From positions 1 to 19,192 of the forward strand of contig CAUFMB010000041.1 of NCBI GenBank assembly GCA_959026535.1: DNA of 19,192 nucleotides, read 5' to 3'. The stretch's first letter is position 1; every line of letters begins with the position of its first letter. Positions 1 through 7,451 of the stretch are shown here, in pieces. A program made the translations under genes and the position numbers. The stretch comes from an uncultured Collinsella sp. (GTDB lineage: Bacteria; Actinomycetota; Coriobacteriia; Coriobacteriales; Coriobacteriaceae). The notes below the pieces were generated by a model that was given only the letters and a program-made list of their open reading frames with translations, made no database searches and was not told the origin of the DNA.

Positions 1-130
1 TCGGTCGCACGGAGAGCATTTCCCAGTTGACAAAACTATAGGAACACCCCCCAACGACCCCTTAGGGACGGAGGAAACGGATCATTTTGGCTCCTAGGGC
101 CCGCGGCGACCGTCATATGAGTCGGCCCGC
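1..130. other. Gene-free left edge
   Basis: No convincing coding frame, RNA gene or complete promoter is visible. The stretch around 53-90 contains a GGGACGGAGG run followed by an A/T-rich tail. This resembles in style the GGGACAG-core palindromes found elsewhere in the window, but no second arm is present, so it is not called as a repeat. With the element at 131-288 it makes up the gene-free first 332 bases. Confidence 0.4.
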
Positions 131-288
131 TTCAAAACTATGCCGGTTTACGGGGCTGAATCGCGAGCCCCCAACCATACGCAGCTTGGGAAAAATAAAA
201 CCGCAGGTAGACGGCTCGCCTATTTTCGAAAAATGACGGTATGGTCGGCCTATGCCAATCTGGCCCCGTAAACCGGCATAGTTTTGAA
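131..288. repeat. 158-bp element bounded by 26-bp perfect inverted repeats
   Basis: Bases 131-156 are the exact reverse complement of 263-288 (26 of 26 positions). The arms start with TTCAAAACTATG and end in CGGGGC. Inside is a second pair, ACCATAC at 174-180 and GTATGGT at 239-245, and a small palindrome TTTTCGAAAA at 223-232, so the whole element can fold as a nested cruciform or hairpin. It lies 45 bp downstream of the stop codon of the ECF S-component gene, where a transcription end is expected. There is no clean U-tract, so I call it a palindromic intergenic repeat rather than a simple terminator. No transposase is present. Confidence 0.8.
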
Positions 289-332
289 ATGGCACCGCAG
301 CAGTATTGGTTCTTGCTCCAGCACAACCTGCC

Positions 333-1046
333 CTACAGTCCGTATTTCACGACAACACGGTTGATGCGGCGGCACCAGGGCTTGTACAGGGCGGCCAAAA
401 ACACACAGGTCGCGAGACCGTGCGTGATATCGAACGGCACCGCCGTGACAAGACGCGCCATGGCGCCCGCCCACGTGAGCGGCTGCACAAAGCCGATGAT
501 GTCGTAGGCGTTGATTACAACTCCATAGAGCAGGCCCGACGCAAAGCCGTAGGTCAGCAGCGCCGGCATGCGCACGGTGCCATCGGCGCGATCAAAAGCG
601 CCCGCATGCGCCAGCGCGCCGCCAACATAGCCAACCAGGCCCCAGGCATACATCTGCCACGGCGTCCACATGCCCTGCCCAAAAAAGAAATTGCTGGTCA
701 GCGCCGCCAGCGCGCCGACCATGAAGCCGTTGCGTCGGCCCAACGTCGCCCCCGCGATAATAGCGATGGCGCTCACGGGTTTAAAGTCGGGAATGGGGCC
801 AAACAAGATGCGCCCCGCCGCGGCCAACGCCGCCAAAACCAGCGTTGGCATAATCTGGCGCAGGCCAGGTCGCGACGCCTCGTAGCCCGCAAAGAACAGC
901 GCGAGCACCAGCGCCACCACGACAAGCATGGCAAGCGCCGCCTGCTCAACGCCCGCCAGCAACGCCGCAGCCATCACCGCTGGCACCGCCAGCAGCAGCG
1001 GGATCTCCAGTTTTGCGAGTAGGCGCGCGACGCGATAATCCGTCAT
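333..1046 (-). CDS. ECF transporter S component (substrate-binding membrane protein)
   Basis: This is the substrate-capturing membrane subunit of an energy-coupling-factor (group II) vitamin or micronutrient importer. The 237-residue product is strongly hydrophobic, with about six membrane segments. It contains the stretches GRILFGPIPDFKP and SNFFFGQGMWTPWQM, typical of one ECF S-component family. I chose ATG 1046, four bases after the stop of the upstream ATPase gene; an upstream in-frame start at 1121 would overlap the ATPase by about 70 bp. It is the last gene of a T-ATPase-S operon, so the module is dedicated (group I-like) rather than shared. The substrate cannot be read from the sequence. 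Cobalamin-type annotation is common for this family, but no B12 riboswitch is visible, so the substrate is left open. Confidence 0.85.
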   Translation of the reverse strand: MTDYRVARLLAKLEIPLLLAVPAVMAAALLAGVEQAALAMLVVVALVLALFFAGYEASRPGLRQIMPTLVLAALAAAGRILFGPIPDFKPVSAIAIIAGATLGRRNGFMVGALAALTSNFFFGQGMWTPWQMYAWGLVGYVGGALAHAGAFDRADGTVRMPALLTYGFASGLLYGVVINAYDIIGFVQPLTWAGAMARLVTAVPFDITHGLATCVFLAALYKPWCRRINRVVVKYGL

Positions 1047-1050
1047 CCCA

Positions 1051-2562
1051 TCACGCCCTATAAAACACGTTGTCGGCAAAGAAGTCGGCCGGCGGCTCCA
1101 TGCAGGCAATCTCACCGTCAAACATCATGGCAATGTCATCGGCAACCTGCTCGGCAAAATCCAGATCGTGCGTGGCCATGATGACGGTACCGCCAGCCTC
1201 CGCATGGTCACGCAAGGCGCGGGCGATGATGCGACGGCTAGCCAAGTCCAAGCCCTTGGTGGGCTCATCGAGCAATAGCAGTTCGGGGCCAATCAGCAGC
1301 AGTTTTGCCAATGCAAGCAGTTGACGCTGCCCGCCCGAAAGATCGTACGGGTGGCGCCCATCCAGGCCCGACAGCCCCAGGCTCGCCGCGCGCTCCTGCG
1401 CCACAGCCTCGTCATATCCGCAGGTCGAAGCCCATTCCATCAGCTCGTCGCGCACCGTCTCGGCAACCAGCAACGCCTTGGGATTCTGAGGCAGCAGTGC
1501 CGCCGAGGCCGCCCCGCGCTCCATATGCCCACGCTGCAACTTGACCGTCTTGGCTAGCACCGAAAGCATTGTCGACTTGCCGCAGCCGTTGCCGCCAACA
1601 ACCGCATGCACTGCGCCAGCCGAGAACGCCGCATCGAGTCCGCGCAGCACCCAGCCGGACGCTCGATCGTATCGAAACCAGCTCCCTGCCAGGGTGGTAG
1701 CCGACCCAGCGTGCATTTTTGGGAGTATTCGACATCCACCGGCGCTGCTGAAAACTCCGTTTTTTGCACGCCGCGAGGCGCCCCACCCTGGTGCCTCGCC
1801 AGAAAACAGCTCTTCGCGATGCCCCAAGGAGGCGATATCAGGCACCTCGCACACGCGTCCGCCCTCAATCCGATACGCGCACGTCGCGTATTCGAGCATC
1901 GGGCGCGGTTGGTGCGTTGCCACGACAACCGTGCAGCCCAACTCGCGGTTCACGCGGAACAGCGCATGCAGAAAACTCTTCTCGGCAACGGGATCCAGTT
2001 GGGACGTGGGCTCGTCAAGCAGAAGCACGCGCGGACGCAGCGCCAGCACGGCCGCCAGCGACAGCAGCTGCTTGCGTCCGCCCGAAAGCGTATCGGTATC
2101 GCGGTGGAGCCAATCCTCCAACCCGAAGAAATAGCTGGTCTCGGCCACGCGACGGCGCATCTCGTCGCGCGACATGCCTAAGTTTTCCAGGCCAAACGCC
2201 ATCTCGTGCCACACGGTTTCGCACACGATCTGGTTCTCTGGGTCCTGAAACACATAGCCCACGCGCTCTGCGGACGCCCGAACGTCCATATCGGCAGCGC
2301 TCTCGCCCAGCACGCGCAGCTCGCCAGTGCATTCGCCCGCCGGCGAAATCTCGGGTTTGAGCAGCGAGAGCAGCGTCGACTTACCCGACCCAGTACCACC
2401 TACCAGCAGTGCAAACGCACCTTGGGGAACAGACCAGTCGAGCCCGTCGAGCACCGGCGCCTCGGCCCCGGGGTAGGCAAAGTGCAGGCCCCGCACTTCA
2501 ATCGCCGGCGTATCCGGGGCGCACGCCACGCCCGCCATCATGCTCCCGTCTAACCGAGCCAT
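1051..2562 (-). CDS. Fused double ATPase of ECF transporter (EcfA-EcfA')
   Basis: The 503-residue cytoplasmic motor protein has two complete ABC domains in one chain. The first has Walker A GGTGSGKST at about 55-63, Q-loop FQDPENQ, signature LSGGRKQ at 159-165, Walker B LLLDEPTSQLD and H-loop ATH. The second has Walker A GGNGCGKST at about 323-331, signature LSGGQRQ at 408-414, LLLLDEPTKGLD and ATHD. All catalytic motifs are intact in both halves. ATG 2562 overlaps the stop of the T gene (TGATG), with GAGG eight bases upstream, so translation is probably coupled. The inter-domain linker, about residues 258-292, is encoded by a palindromic segment (1689-1791) and has a composition unlike the flanking domains. 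Confidence 0.95.
   Translation of the reverse strand: MARLDGSMMAGVACAPDTPAIEVRGLHFAYPGAEAPVLDGLDWSVPQGAFALLVGGTGSGKSTLLSLLKPEISPAGECTGELRVLGESAADMDVRASAERVGYVFQDPENQIVCETVWHEMAFGLENLGMSRDEMRRRVAETSYFFGLEDWLHRDTDTLSGGRKQLLSLAAVLALRPRVLLLDEPTSQLDPVAEKSFLHALFRVNRELGCTVVVATHQPRPMLEYATCAYRIEGGRVCEVPDIASLGHREELFSGEAPGWGASRRAKNGVFSSAGGCRILPKMHAGSATTLAGSWFRYDRASGWVLRGLDAAFSAGAVHAVVGGNGCGKSTMLSVLAKTVKLQRGHMERGAASAALLPQNPKALLVAETVRDELMEWASTCGYDEAVAQERAASLGLSGLDGRHPYDLSGGQRQLLALAKLLLIGPELLLLDEPTKGLDLASRRIIARALRDHAEAGGTVIMATHDLDFAEQVADDIAMMFDGEIACMEPPADFFADNVFYRA
1689..1791. repeat. Palindromic repeat-like segment inside the ATPase linker
   Basis: CCAGGGTGG at 1689-1697 is the exact reverse complement of 1783-1791. 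Nested within are GCGTGCA at 1709-1715 and TGCACGC at 1765-1771, each followed inward by a homopolymeric T run and then G/C-rich ends. The segment lies exactly in the linker between the two ABC domains and stays in frame. Its structure resembles the intergenic palindromes of this window, which suggests an in-frame insertion tolerated in a linker. That origin is an inference; only the nested inverted repeats are directly seen. Confidence 0.5.
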
Positions 2563-3449
2563 CAGCCAAACCTCTTCTCGTCAATCGCGTACAGCACGCA
2601 GGGCAGCGCCATCCAGGCCGCGTACACAATATAGCCAGGCCACGGCGCCGGCGCCGAAAGCTGCGGGTAAAACGAATACTGCGTCGTCGCGGTCCACGCC
2701 ACTGCCGCCGTGGCCACGCCGAACAGCGCAAGCCCAACCAGCGCGGCAACATCGCCGCGCCCCAGCCGATACCGCGCGTACGTCGTTCGACGCGTCGCAG
2801 CACCCCATCCGCGCGAGCGCATGGCGTCCGCGCGCTCCAGCGAATCCTCCATGCCCCAACCCATCAACACACTCGATGCGCGCAAACGCGAACGCACGGG
2901 GTCGGCCGGCGCGCGGCCAGGCACATCAATCGCATCCTGCACCGCCAGCACCGTACGACCGCGGCGCAAAAACTGCGGGATAAGCCGCATGCACATCGAG
3001 ATCATGAGCGCGATCACCGGCGCGGCGTTACCCAAAAGCGCAAGCACCTTGTCGTAGCCAAGCATCGATGCCGCCGCCTCAAACCACAGCACGCTCGCCA
3101 CAAACAGCCCGCCCATGCACAGGCCGTAAACCATGCTCTCTAGATACACCGCACGCATGCCAATACGGAACAGCTCCGTCGAGCCCGAGGCGCTAAACAG
3201 CGGATTGAGCACCGCGATGATCAAAATCACCGGCAGCTGCCAGCGAAGCGCCCCCAACGTGCGCGCGGCGCCGCGCGTCGCAAACCCGTACGCCAGCCCG
3301 CCCGCAAGCGACAGCGCGATCAGCACCGGCTGCATCGAGAACATGGTGAGCCCCAACGTCAGCACCATGTAGAGGGCCGGCACCGCCGGATGCGACATCG
3401 AAAATGCCGCGACGGACTCGTTGCCCGATTTCTCTCGCATGATATCCAC
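2562..3449 (-). CDS. ECF transporter T component (EcfT-like transmembrane protein)
   Basis: This is the energy-coupling membrane subunit that links the fused ATPase to the S component. It has several long hydrophobic segments, including VLTLGLTMF and the QLPVILIIAVLNPLF region. In the cytoplasmic region it carries ADAMRSRGWG, the Ala-Arg-Gly motif by which EcfT proteins dock on the ATPases. I chose GTG 3449 (product starting VDIMREKSG) because a G-rich Shine-Dalgarno-like stretch stands about nine bases upstream; the alternatives are ATG 3440 and GTG 3548, the last lacking a ribosome site. The product is about 295 residues. It is the first gene of the operon, divergent from glmU; its stop overlaps the ATPase start by two bases. 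Confidence 0.85.
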   Translation of the reverse strand: MDIMREKSGNESVAAFSMSHPAVPALYMVLTLGLTMFSMQPVLIALSLAGGLAYGFATRGAARTLGALRWQLPVILIIAVLNPLFSASGSTELFRIGMRAVYLESMVYGLCMGGLFVASVLWFEAAASMLGYDKVLALLGNAAPVIALMISMCMRLIPQFLRRGRTVLAVQDAIDVPGRAPADPVRSRLRASSVLMGWGMEDSLERADAMRSRGWGAATRRTTYARYRLGRGDVAALVGLALFGVATAAVAWTATTQYSFYPQLSAPAPWPGYIVYAAWMALPCVLYAIDEKRFG

Positions 3450-3644
3450 GGGCACCCCACCCCCTCGCTCAAACGCCAACGCCGCAGCGCCGCCGCCATG
3501 CACAACCAGCGCAAATACCACATCGGCGGCAGCGACATCGGCCGTCACGCATCAATCGTTACGCGCTCATCATATGCCTGCGGTATCATATTGCGCCGTG
3601 TATCGTTTCCAAACACACGTCTCTATAACGTAACAGGAGATCAC

Positions 3645-5057
3645 ATGGACGCAACCGCAATTATCCTCGCCGCCGGCGAGGGCACCCGCATGAAGTCGAA
3701 CCACTGCAAGGTTTCGCACAAGATCCTGGGTAAGCCCATGGTCCAGTGGATCGTCGACGCCACCATCAAGGCCGGCTGCAGCCGCGTCGTGGTCGTCATC
3801 GGCAGCCACGCCGACGAGATGCGCGCCCTTATCGACGGCGCCTACGCCAACAGCGCCACCAAGGTCGAGTGCGTCGAGCAAACCGAGCGCCTGGGCACCG
3901 GCCACGCCGTAAAGGTCGCGCTCGAGGCCTGCGGCATCGCCGAAGGTCCGGTCGTCGTGCTCAACGGCGACCTGCCGCTCATCACCGCCGACACCGTCGC
4001 CAAGTTCGCGCAGACCGTCGCTACCGGCGAGCTCGCCTGCACCGTCATGACCATGACCCCGCCCGACCCCTTCGGCTACGGCCGCATCAAGCTGGGTGCC
4101 GACGGCCAGATTGAGCGCATCATCGAGCAGAAGGACTGCACGCCCGAGCAGGCCGCCACGCTGCTCGAGTGCAACGCCGGCTGCTACGCCTTCGACGGCG
4201 CGCAGCTCGCCGCCCACATCGACGAGATTGGCAACGACAACGCACAATCCGAGTACTATCTGCCCGACATGCTCGAGATCCTCAAAGGCCACGGCCAGGC
4301 AGTCTCCATCTTCCACTGTGACGACTACCGCGACGGCCTGGGCGTCAACAGCCGCATCCAGCTCGCACAGCTTACCGCCATCGCGCGCGACCGCATCAAC
4401 GAGCATTGGATGGCCGAGGGCGTTACCTTCATCGACCCCACGCAGGCCTGGATCGGCCCCGACGCTACCATCGGCCGCGACACCGTCGTGTGGCCGCAGA
4501 CGCATCTGATCGGCCACGTCACCGTGGGCGAGGAGTGCCAGCTCGGCCCCAACAGCCGCCTCACCGACACCACCGTCGGCAGCGGCTGCACCATCGACGA
4601 GACCATCGCCATCGAAGCCGTCATCGAGAACGGCGTCGACTGCGGCCCGCGCGCCTACCTGCGCCCGGGCACCCACATGCTCGACGGCTCCAAGGCCGGC
4701 ACGCACGTGGAGATCAAGAAGTCCACGATCGGCGAGGGCTCCAAGGTTCCGCACCTGTCCTACATCGGCGACACCACCATGGGCGCCGGCGTCAACGTGG
4801 GCGCGGGCTCCATCACCTGCAACTACGACGGCGTGCACAAGCACAAGACCGTCATCGGCAAGGATGCCTTCATCGGTTCCGACACCATGATGGTCGCGCC
4901 CGCCCAGATCGGCGACGGCGCGCTCGTGGCCGCCGGCTCCGTCATCACCGAGCCGGTCCCGGCCGACGCGCTCGGTCTGGGCCGCGCCCGTCAGGTAAAT
5001 ATTGAGGGCTGGGCCGCCGATTATCGCCGCCGTCTGCACGAGGACGACGAGGTATAA
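3645..5057 (+). CDS. glmU: Bifunctional UDP-GlcNAc pyrophosphorylase / glucosamine-1-P acetyltransferase
   Basis: GlmU acetylates glucosamine-1-phosphate and couples it to UTP, giving UDP-N-acetylglucosamine for peptidoglycan and other wall polymers. The 470-residue product has an N-terminal nucleotidyltransferase domain with ILAAGEGTRMK (7-17), QTERLGTGHAV (79-89) and NGDLPL (107-112). Next comes a left-handed beta-helix of hexapeptide repeats. The acetyltransferase signature KVPHLSYIGD (367-376) has its catalytic-type His370, followed by NVGAGSITCNYDG (384-396). ATG 3645 is preceded by CAGGAGA; the frame is open upstream to 3390, but those residues do not belong to the family. The N-terminal substrate loop reads SNHCKVSHKILGKP where many relatives have a shorter LPKVLH-type loop. 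A hairpin terminator follows, and prs is next. Confidence 0.97.
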   Translation: MDATAIILAAGEGTRMKSNHCKVSHKILGKPMVQWIVDATIKAGCSRVVVVIGSHADEMRALIDGAYANSATKVECVEQTERLGTGHAVKVALEACGIAEGPVVVLNGDLPLITADTVAKFAQTVATGELACTVMTMTPPDPFGYGRIKLGADGQIERIIEQKDCTPEQAATLLECNAGCYAFDGAQLAAHIDEIGNDNAQSEYYLPDMLEILKGHGQAVSIFHCDDYRDGLGVNSRIQLAQLTAIARDRINEHWMAEGVTFIDPTQAWIGPDATIGRDTVVWPQTHLIGHVTVGEECQLGPNSRLTDTTVGSGCTIDETIAIEAVIENGVDCGPRAYLRPGTHMLDGSKAGTHVEIKKSTIGEGSKVPHLSYIGDTTMGAGVNVGAGSITCNYDGVHKHKTVIGKDAFIGSDTMMVAPAQIGDGALVAAGSVITEPVPADALGLGRARQVNIEGWAADYRRRLHEDDEV

Positions 5058-5072
5058 CGTTTTACCAAGCAC

Positions 5073-5110
5073 AAAAGGAGCTGTTCCCATGGGGACGGCT
5101 CCTTTTTCTA
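5073..5110 (+). terminator. Intrinsic terminator after glmU
   Basis: The arm at 5073-5088 pairs with 5091-5106 (16 positions, two of them G-U), and the 3' side runs into a T-rich tail ending TTTTTCT. It lies 16 bp after the glmU stop. The inner part contains a GGGGACGG stretch, similar to the GGGACAG core of other palindromes in the window. Confidence 0.85.
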
Positions 5111-5198
5111 TGCTGACCTGCGCGACCGGATGAGTGGTCGGTTCGTGTCCGTTGACGGTAAAGACGTTATCAAGACCCGATTAACCCCGCCGCGCGGT

Positions 5199-5204
5199 TA
5201 CAAT
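5199..5204 (+). promoter_or_regulatory. Candidate -10 box for prs
   Basis: TACAAT stands 46 bp before the prs start codon, after the glmU terminator. No good -35 hexamer lies at the usual distance; a TTGACG at 5152-5157 is too far upstream to pair with it. Weak call, based only on the hexamer and its position. Confidence 0.35.
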
Positions 5205-5250
5205 GCAAAAAGGCATCTATATGGCATTCGATGTATAAAGGAGAAGGGTA

Positions 5251-6237
5251 ATGCCGATTAATGATCCCGAGAAGTCGGAGAATATGCGCAAGTCCATCCG
5301 CGTGTATTCCGGTTCCTCCAACCGTCCCCTCGCTCAGAAGATCGCTGAGTACCTTGGGGTCGAGCTTTCGGGCCTTACGCTAAAGCAGTTCGCCAATGGT
5401 GAGATTTACGCCCGCTACGACGAGACCGTCCGCGGCGCCGACGTCTTCCTGATTCAGTCCGTGGCCGGCGGCAACGTCAACGACATGCTCATGGAGCTGC
5501 TCATCGCCACCGACGCTGCCAAGCGCGCATCCGCCCGCTCCATCACCGCCGTCATCACCCACTACGGCTATGCCCGCCAGGACCGCAAGGCCGGCCCGCG
5601 CGAGCCCATCACCGCCCGCCTCGTCGCCAACCTGCTCGAGCGCGCCGGCGTCAACCGCATCATCACCCTCGACCTGCACCAGGGCCAGATCCAGGGCTTC
5701 TTCGATATCCCGGTTAATCACCTGTCCGCACTGCCGCTGTTTGGCCAGTACTACAACGACATGCACTTCGACACCGACAACCTGGTTGTCGTCTCCCCCG
5801 ACGTGGGTCGTGCCAAGGCCGCCAAGAAGCTGTCCGACATGCTCGGCTGCGACCTGGCCATCGCCCACAAGGGTCGTCCGCGCCACAACGCCGCCGAGGT
5901 CATGGGCATCATCGGTGACATCAAGGGCAAGACCTGCATCATCAACGACGACATGATTGACACCGCTGGCACCCTGTGCGCCAACGTCAAGGAGCTCAAG
6001 GCCATGGGCGCCGGCGACATCTACGTGTGCGCCACCCACGGCATCTTCTCGGGCCCGGCTATCGAGCGCCTGAACGATGCCCCCATCGTCGAGTGCGTCG
6101 TCACCGATGCCATCCCCGTCGAGGTCGGCGGCAAGATCAAGACCATCTCGGTCGCCGAGGAGTTCGCTCAGGCCATCTCCGCCGTTTACCACGAGGAGCC
6201 CGTCTCCACGCTCGTCGGCGGCGACTTCGCGCTGTAG
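5251..6237 (+). CDS. prs: Ribose-phosphate pyrophosphokinase (PRPP synthetase)
   Basis: Prs transfers pyrophosphate from ATP to ribose-5-phosphate, making PRPP for purine, pyrimidine, histidine, tryptophan and NAD synthesis. The 328-residue product has the usual class I length and motifs: the catalytic loop YARQDRK (107-113), DLHQGQIQGFFD (141-152), VSPDVG (182-187) and the PRPP-binding loop NDDMIDTAGT (232-241). An Asn precedes the paired Asp of that loop, where a hydrophobic residue is common in relatives. ATG 5251 follows AAAGGAGAAGG, a strong ribosome site. It has its own upstream spacer after the glmU terminator and is followed by an unusually long terminator hairpin. Confidence 0.97.
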   Translation: MPINDPEKSENMRKSIRVYSGSSNRPLAQKIAEYLGVELSGLTLKQFANGEIYARYDETVRGADVFLIQSVAGGNVNDMLMELLIATDAAKRASARSITAVITHYGYARQDRKAGPREPITARLVANLLERAGVNRIITLDLHQGQIQGFFDIPVNHLSALPLFGQYYNDMHFDTDNLVVVSPDVGRAKAAKKLSDMLGCDLAIAHKGRPRHNAAEVMGIIGDIKGKTCIINDDMIDTAGTLCANVKELKAMGAGDIYVCATHGIFSGPAIERLNDAPIVECVVTDAIPVEVGGKIKTISVAEEFAQAISAVYHEEPVSTLVGGDFAL

Positions 6238-6270
6238 TCGCATCGTCCTTGCAACCCGGCGCATCGCCGC

Positions 6271-6338
6271 CGAAACAGAAGAAACCCCCGCGCTCCCCCT
6301 TGCTTCGCAAAGGTCGCGCGGGGGTTTCTTCTGTTTCG
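6271..6338 (+). terminator. Very long hairpin terminator after prs
   Basis: 6271-6293 and 6316-6338 are perfect reverse complements over 23 bp. The 22-nt loop itself holds a small CCTTGC/GCAAAGG pairing. The stem includes an A-rich left end and T-rich right end (GTTTCTTCTGTTT), so it could terminate in both directions. It begins 33 bp after the prs stop. The length and perfection exceed a normal intrinsic terminator. Confidence 0.8.
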
Positions 6339-6460
6339 ACGGCTCGCTCTGCCGCGGCCGTGCTTTTGTCTGGTGGGATTTCGCTGAAACGAAGTCTCGC
6401 CTTCGGCGGGCGTGGTAGCCTTTGTCGTTGATTAAACTTTTGTGTAACGGAAGGATAAAT

Positions 6461-7090
6461 ATGGCAGCTGCACAGCCGCTTAAGATTCGCATGGTTGCCG
6501 GACTTGGCAACCCTGGCGATGAGTATGCCGAGACCCGCCACAACGCTGGCTTCAAAGCAATCGACGAGCTGGCCCGTCAGGCCGGCGTCACGTACTGGAA
6601 AAACCAGGCAGGCGCCGAGGTCGCGCTCATCAACATCAACGACCCCGAGGAAGAGGGCGGCAAGCGCCAGATTGCGCTGGTCAAGCCGCAGTCGTACATG
6701 AATACCTCTGGCGGTCCCATCTCCAAGCTCTGCCGCGAGTACAAGATCAAGGCCGAGGAGCTGCTCGTCATCCACGACGAGCTCGACATTCCCGCCGGCG
6801 ACGTGCGCGTCAAGGTAGGTGGCGGCCACGCCGGCCACAACGGCCTGCGCTCCATCATCGACAAGATGGGCAGCCGCGACTTCAGCCGCATCCGCACCGG
6901 CATCGGCAACCCTCCCGGCAAGATGGCTGTCGCCGACTACGTGCTCAAGCAGCTGCGCGGCCGCGAGGCCGAGGACTTCCAGGACACCTGTGCCCGCGCG
7001 GCCGACGCCGCCGGCCTGGCGATCGTGCACGGCGTAGTCTATGCCCGCGACCATGTCAACGGCGCCGCCTCCGCCAACGGCAAGCACTAA
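6461..7090 (+). CDS. pth: Peptidyl-tRNA hydrolase
   Basis: Pth cleaves peptidyl-tRNAs released by stalled or aborted ribosomes, recycling tRNA. The 209-residue product has GLGNPG (14-19), catalytic His27 in TRHNAGF, Asn81 in YMNTSGG, HDELD (105-109, with Asp106) and GGGHAGHNGLRS (120-131), all expected for the family. ATG 6461 is chosen because CGGAAGGA precedes it by a few bases; an in-frame TTG at 6422 adds 13 residues outside the family. A short insert around residues 60-69 (DPEEEGGKRQ) extends a surface loop. The gene follows prs after a strong terminator, so it probably has its own promoter in 6339-6450. Confidence 0.96.
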   Translation: MAAAQPLKIRMVAGLGNPGDEYAETRHNAGFKAIDELARQAGVTYWKNQAGAEVALININDPEEEGGKRQIALVKPQSYMNTSGGPISKLCREYKIKAEELLVIHDELDIPAGDVRVKVGGGHAGHNGLRSIIDKMGSRDFSRIRTGIGNPPGKMAVADYVLKQLRGREAEDFQDTCARAADAAGLAIVHGVVYARDHVNGAASANGKH

Positions 7091-7091
7091 A

Positions 7092-7291
7092 ACCTACCAT
7101 TTAGGGACAGGTTTATTTTGGCAGGTTTTGTCTGCGGAAACGCCACAGTGGCCGCGTCGCAATAAACCCAGTGCCACCATGCATGCGTAACGCCCCAAAG
7201 GGGGCCGACCTCAACGAAGCGCGAGGCCGGCCCCCTTTGCCGTTTTGCCTGATAAAACCTGCCAAAATAAACCTGTCCCTTTTTGGTAGGT
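7092..7291. repeat. 200-bp element with 38-bp terminal inverted repeats and GGGACAGG core
   Basis: 7092-7129 and 7254-7291 are reverse complements with three mismatches in 38. Each arm holds GGGACAGG next to TTTATTTTGGCAGG. The 124-bp interior has no reading frame of note but contains the hairpin at 7196-7239. It starts one base after the pth stop codon. The layout, an outward pair of conserved-core palindromic arms around a hairpin, resembles REP/BIME-type elements mobilised by Y1 (RAYT) transposases. The family link is an inference; no transposase is in the window. With the promoter and leader below it accounts for the 361-bp gap between pth and nfnA. Confidence 0.8.
7196..7244 (+). terminator. 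Hairpin terminator downstream of pth
   Basis: 7196-7212 pairs with 7223-7239 (17 bp, one mismatch) around a 10-nt loop. The stem is very G/C-rich (GGGGGCCG/CGGCCCCC) and is followed by CGTTTT. It sits inside the 200-bp inverted-repeat element, so the element may have brought the terminator with it. Confidence 0.65.
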
Positions 7292-7340
7292 CACTTTTCC
7301 CGCCTGCCAAAGATACACGTAAGCGACATGTCCATGAGGG

Positions 7341-7346
7341 TATAAT
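7341..7346 (+). promoter_or_regulatory. nfnA: Candidate -10 box of the nfnAB promoter
   Basis: A perfect TATAAT lies 105 bp before the nfnA start, just downstream of the repeat element. No clear -35 hexamer is seen 16-18 bp upstream. Transcription from here would give a leader of about 98 nt. Confidence 0.5.
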
Positions 7347-7350
7347 TTGC

Positions 7351-7423
7351 ACCGTATGTCTGCACAACGCCTGTGCGCGTACGGTTTTATTCGGGCTACC
7401 GTCCATTTCCGTGGAGGCACGGT
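7351..7423 (+). promoter_or_regulatory. Structured leader of nfnAB with alternative hairpins
   Basis: Four short complementary segments follow each other: ACCGTA (7351-7356), TACGGT (7380-7385), ACCGT (7398-7402) and ACGGT (7419-7423). Segments 1 and 2, with TGCACA (7361-7366) and TGTGC (7372-7376), form a hairpin followed by TTTTATT, which looks like a terminator. Segments 3 and 4, with TCCA/TGGA inside, form another. Segment 2 could instead pair with 3. This is the layout of an attenuator, but no known riboswitch motif or leader peptide was recognised. A start site at about 7353 would clip the first bases of segment 1. Confidence 0.35.
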
Positions 7424-7451
7424 TCGGTCGCCCTAACAAGAGAGGGGTTCT

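Noticed and set aside
27..32. TTGACA as a -35 promoter element
   Set aside because: No -10-like hexamer lies 16-18 bp downstream, and no gene starts after it on the plus strand.
333..1046. Assignment of the ECF S component to cobalamin
   Set aside because: No B12 riboswitch or cobalamin gene is visible near the operon; family resemblance alone does not fix the substrate.
3570..5090. Long minus-strand open frame opposite glmU
   Set aside because: It is the antisense shadow of a GC-rich gene: biased composition, no ribosome site, and glmU motifs are intact on the plus strand.
7130..7253. Small gene inside the 200-bp inverted-repeat element
   Set aside because: The interior has no start with a ribosome site, and its main feature is a terminator hairpin.
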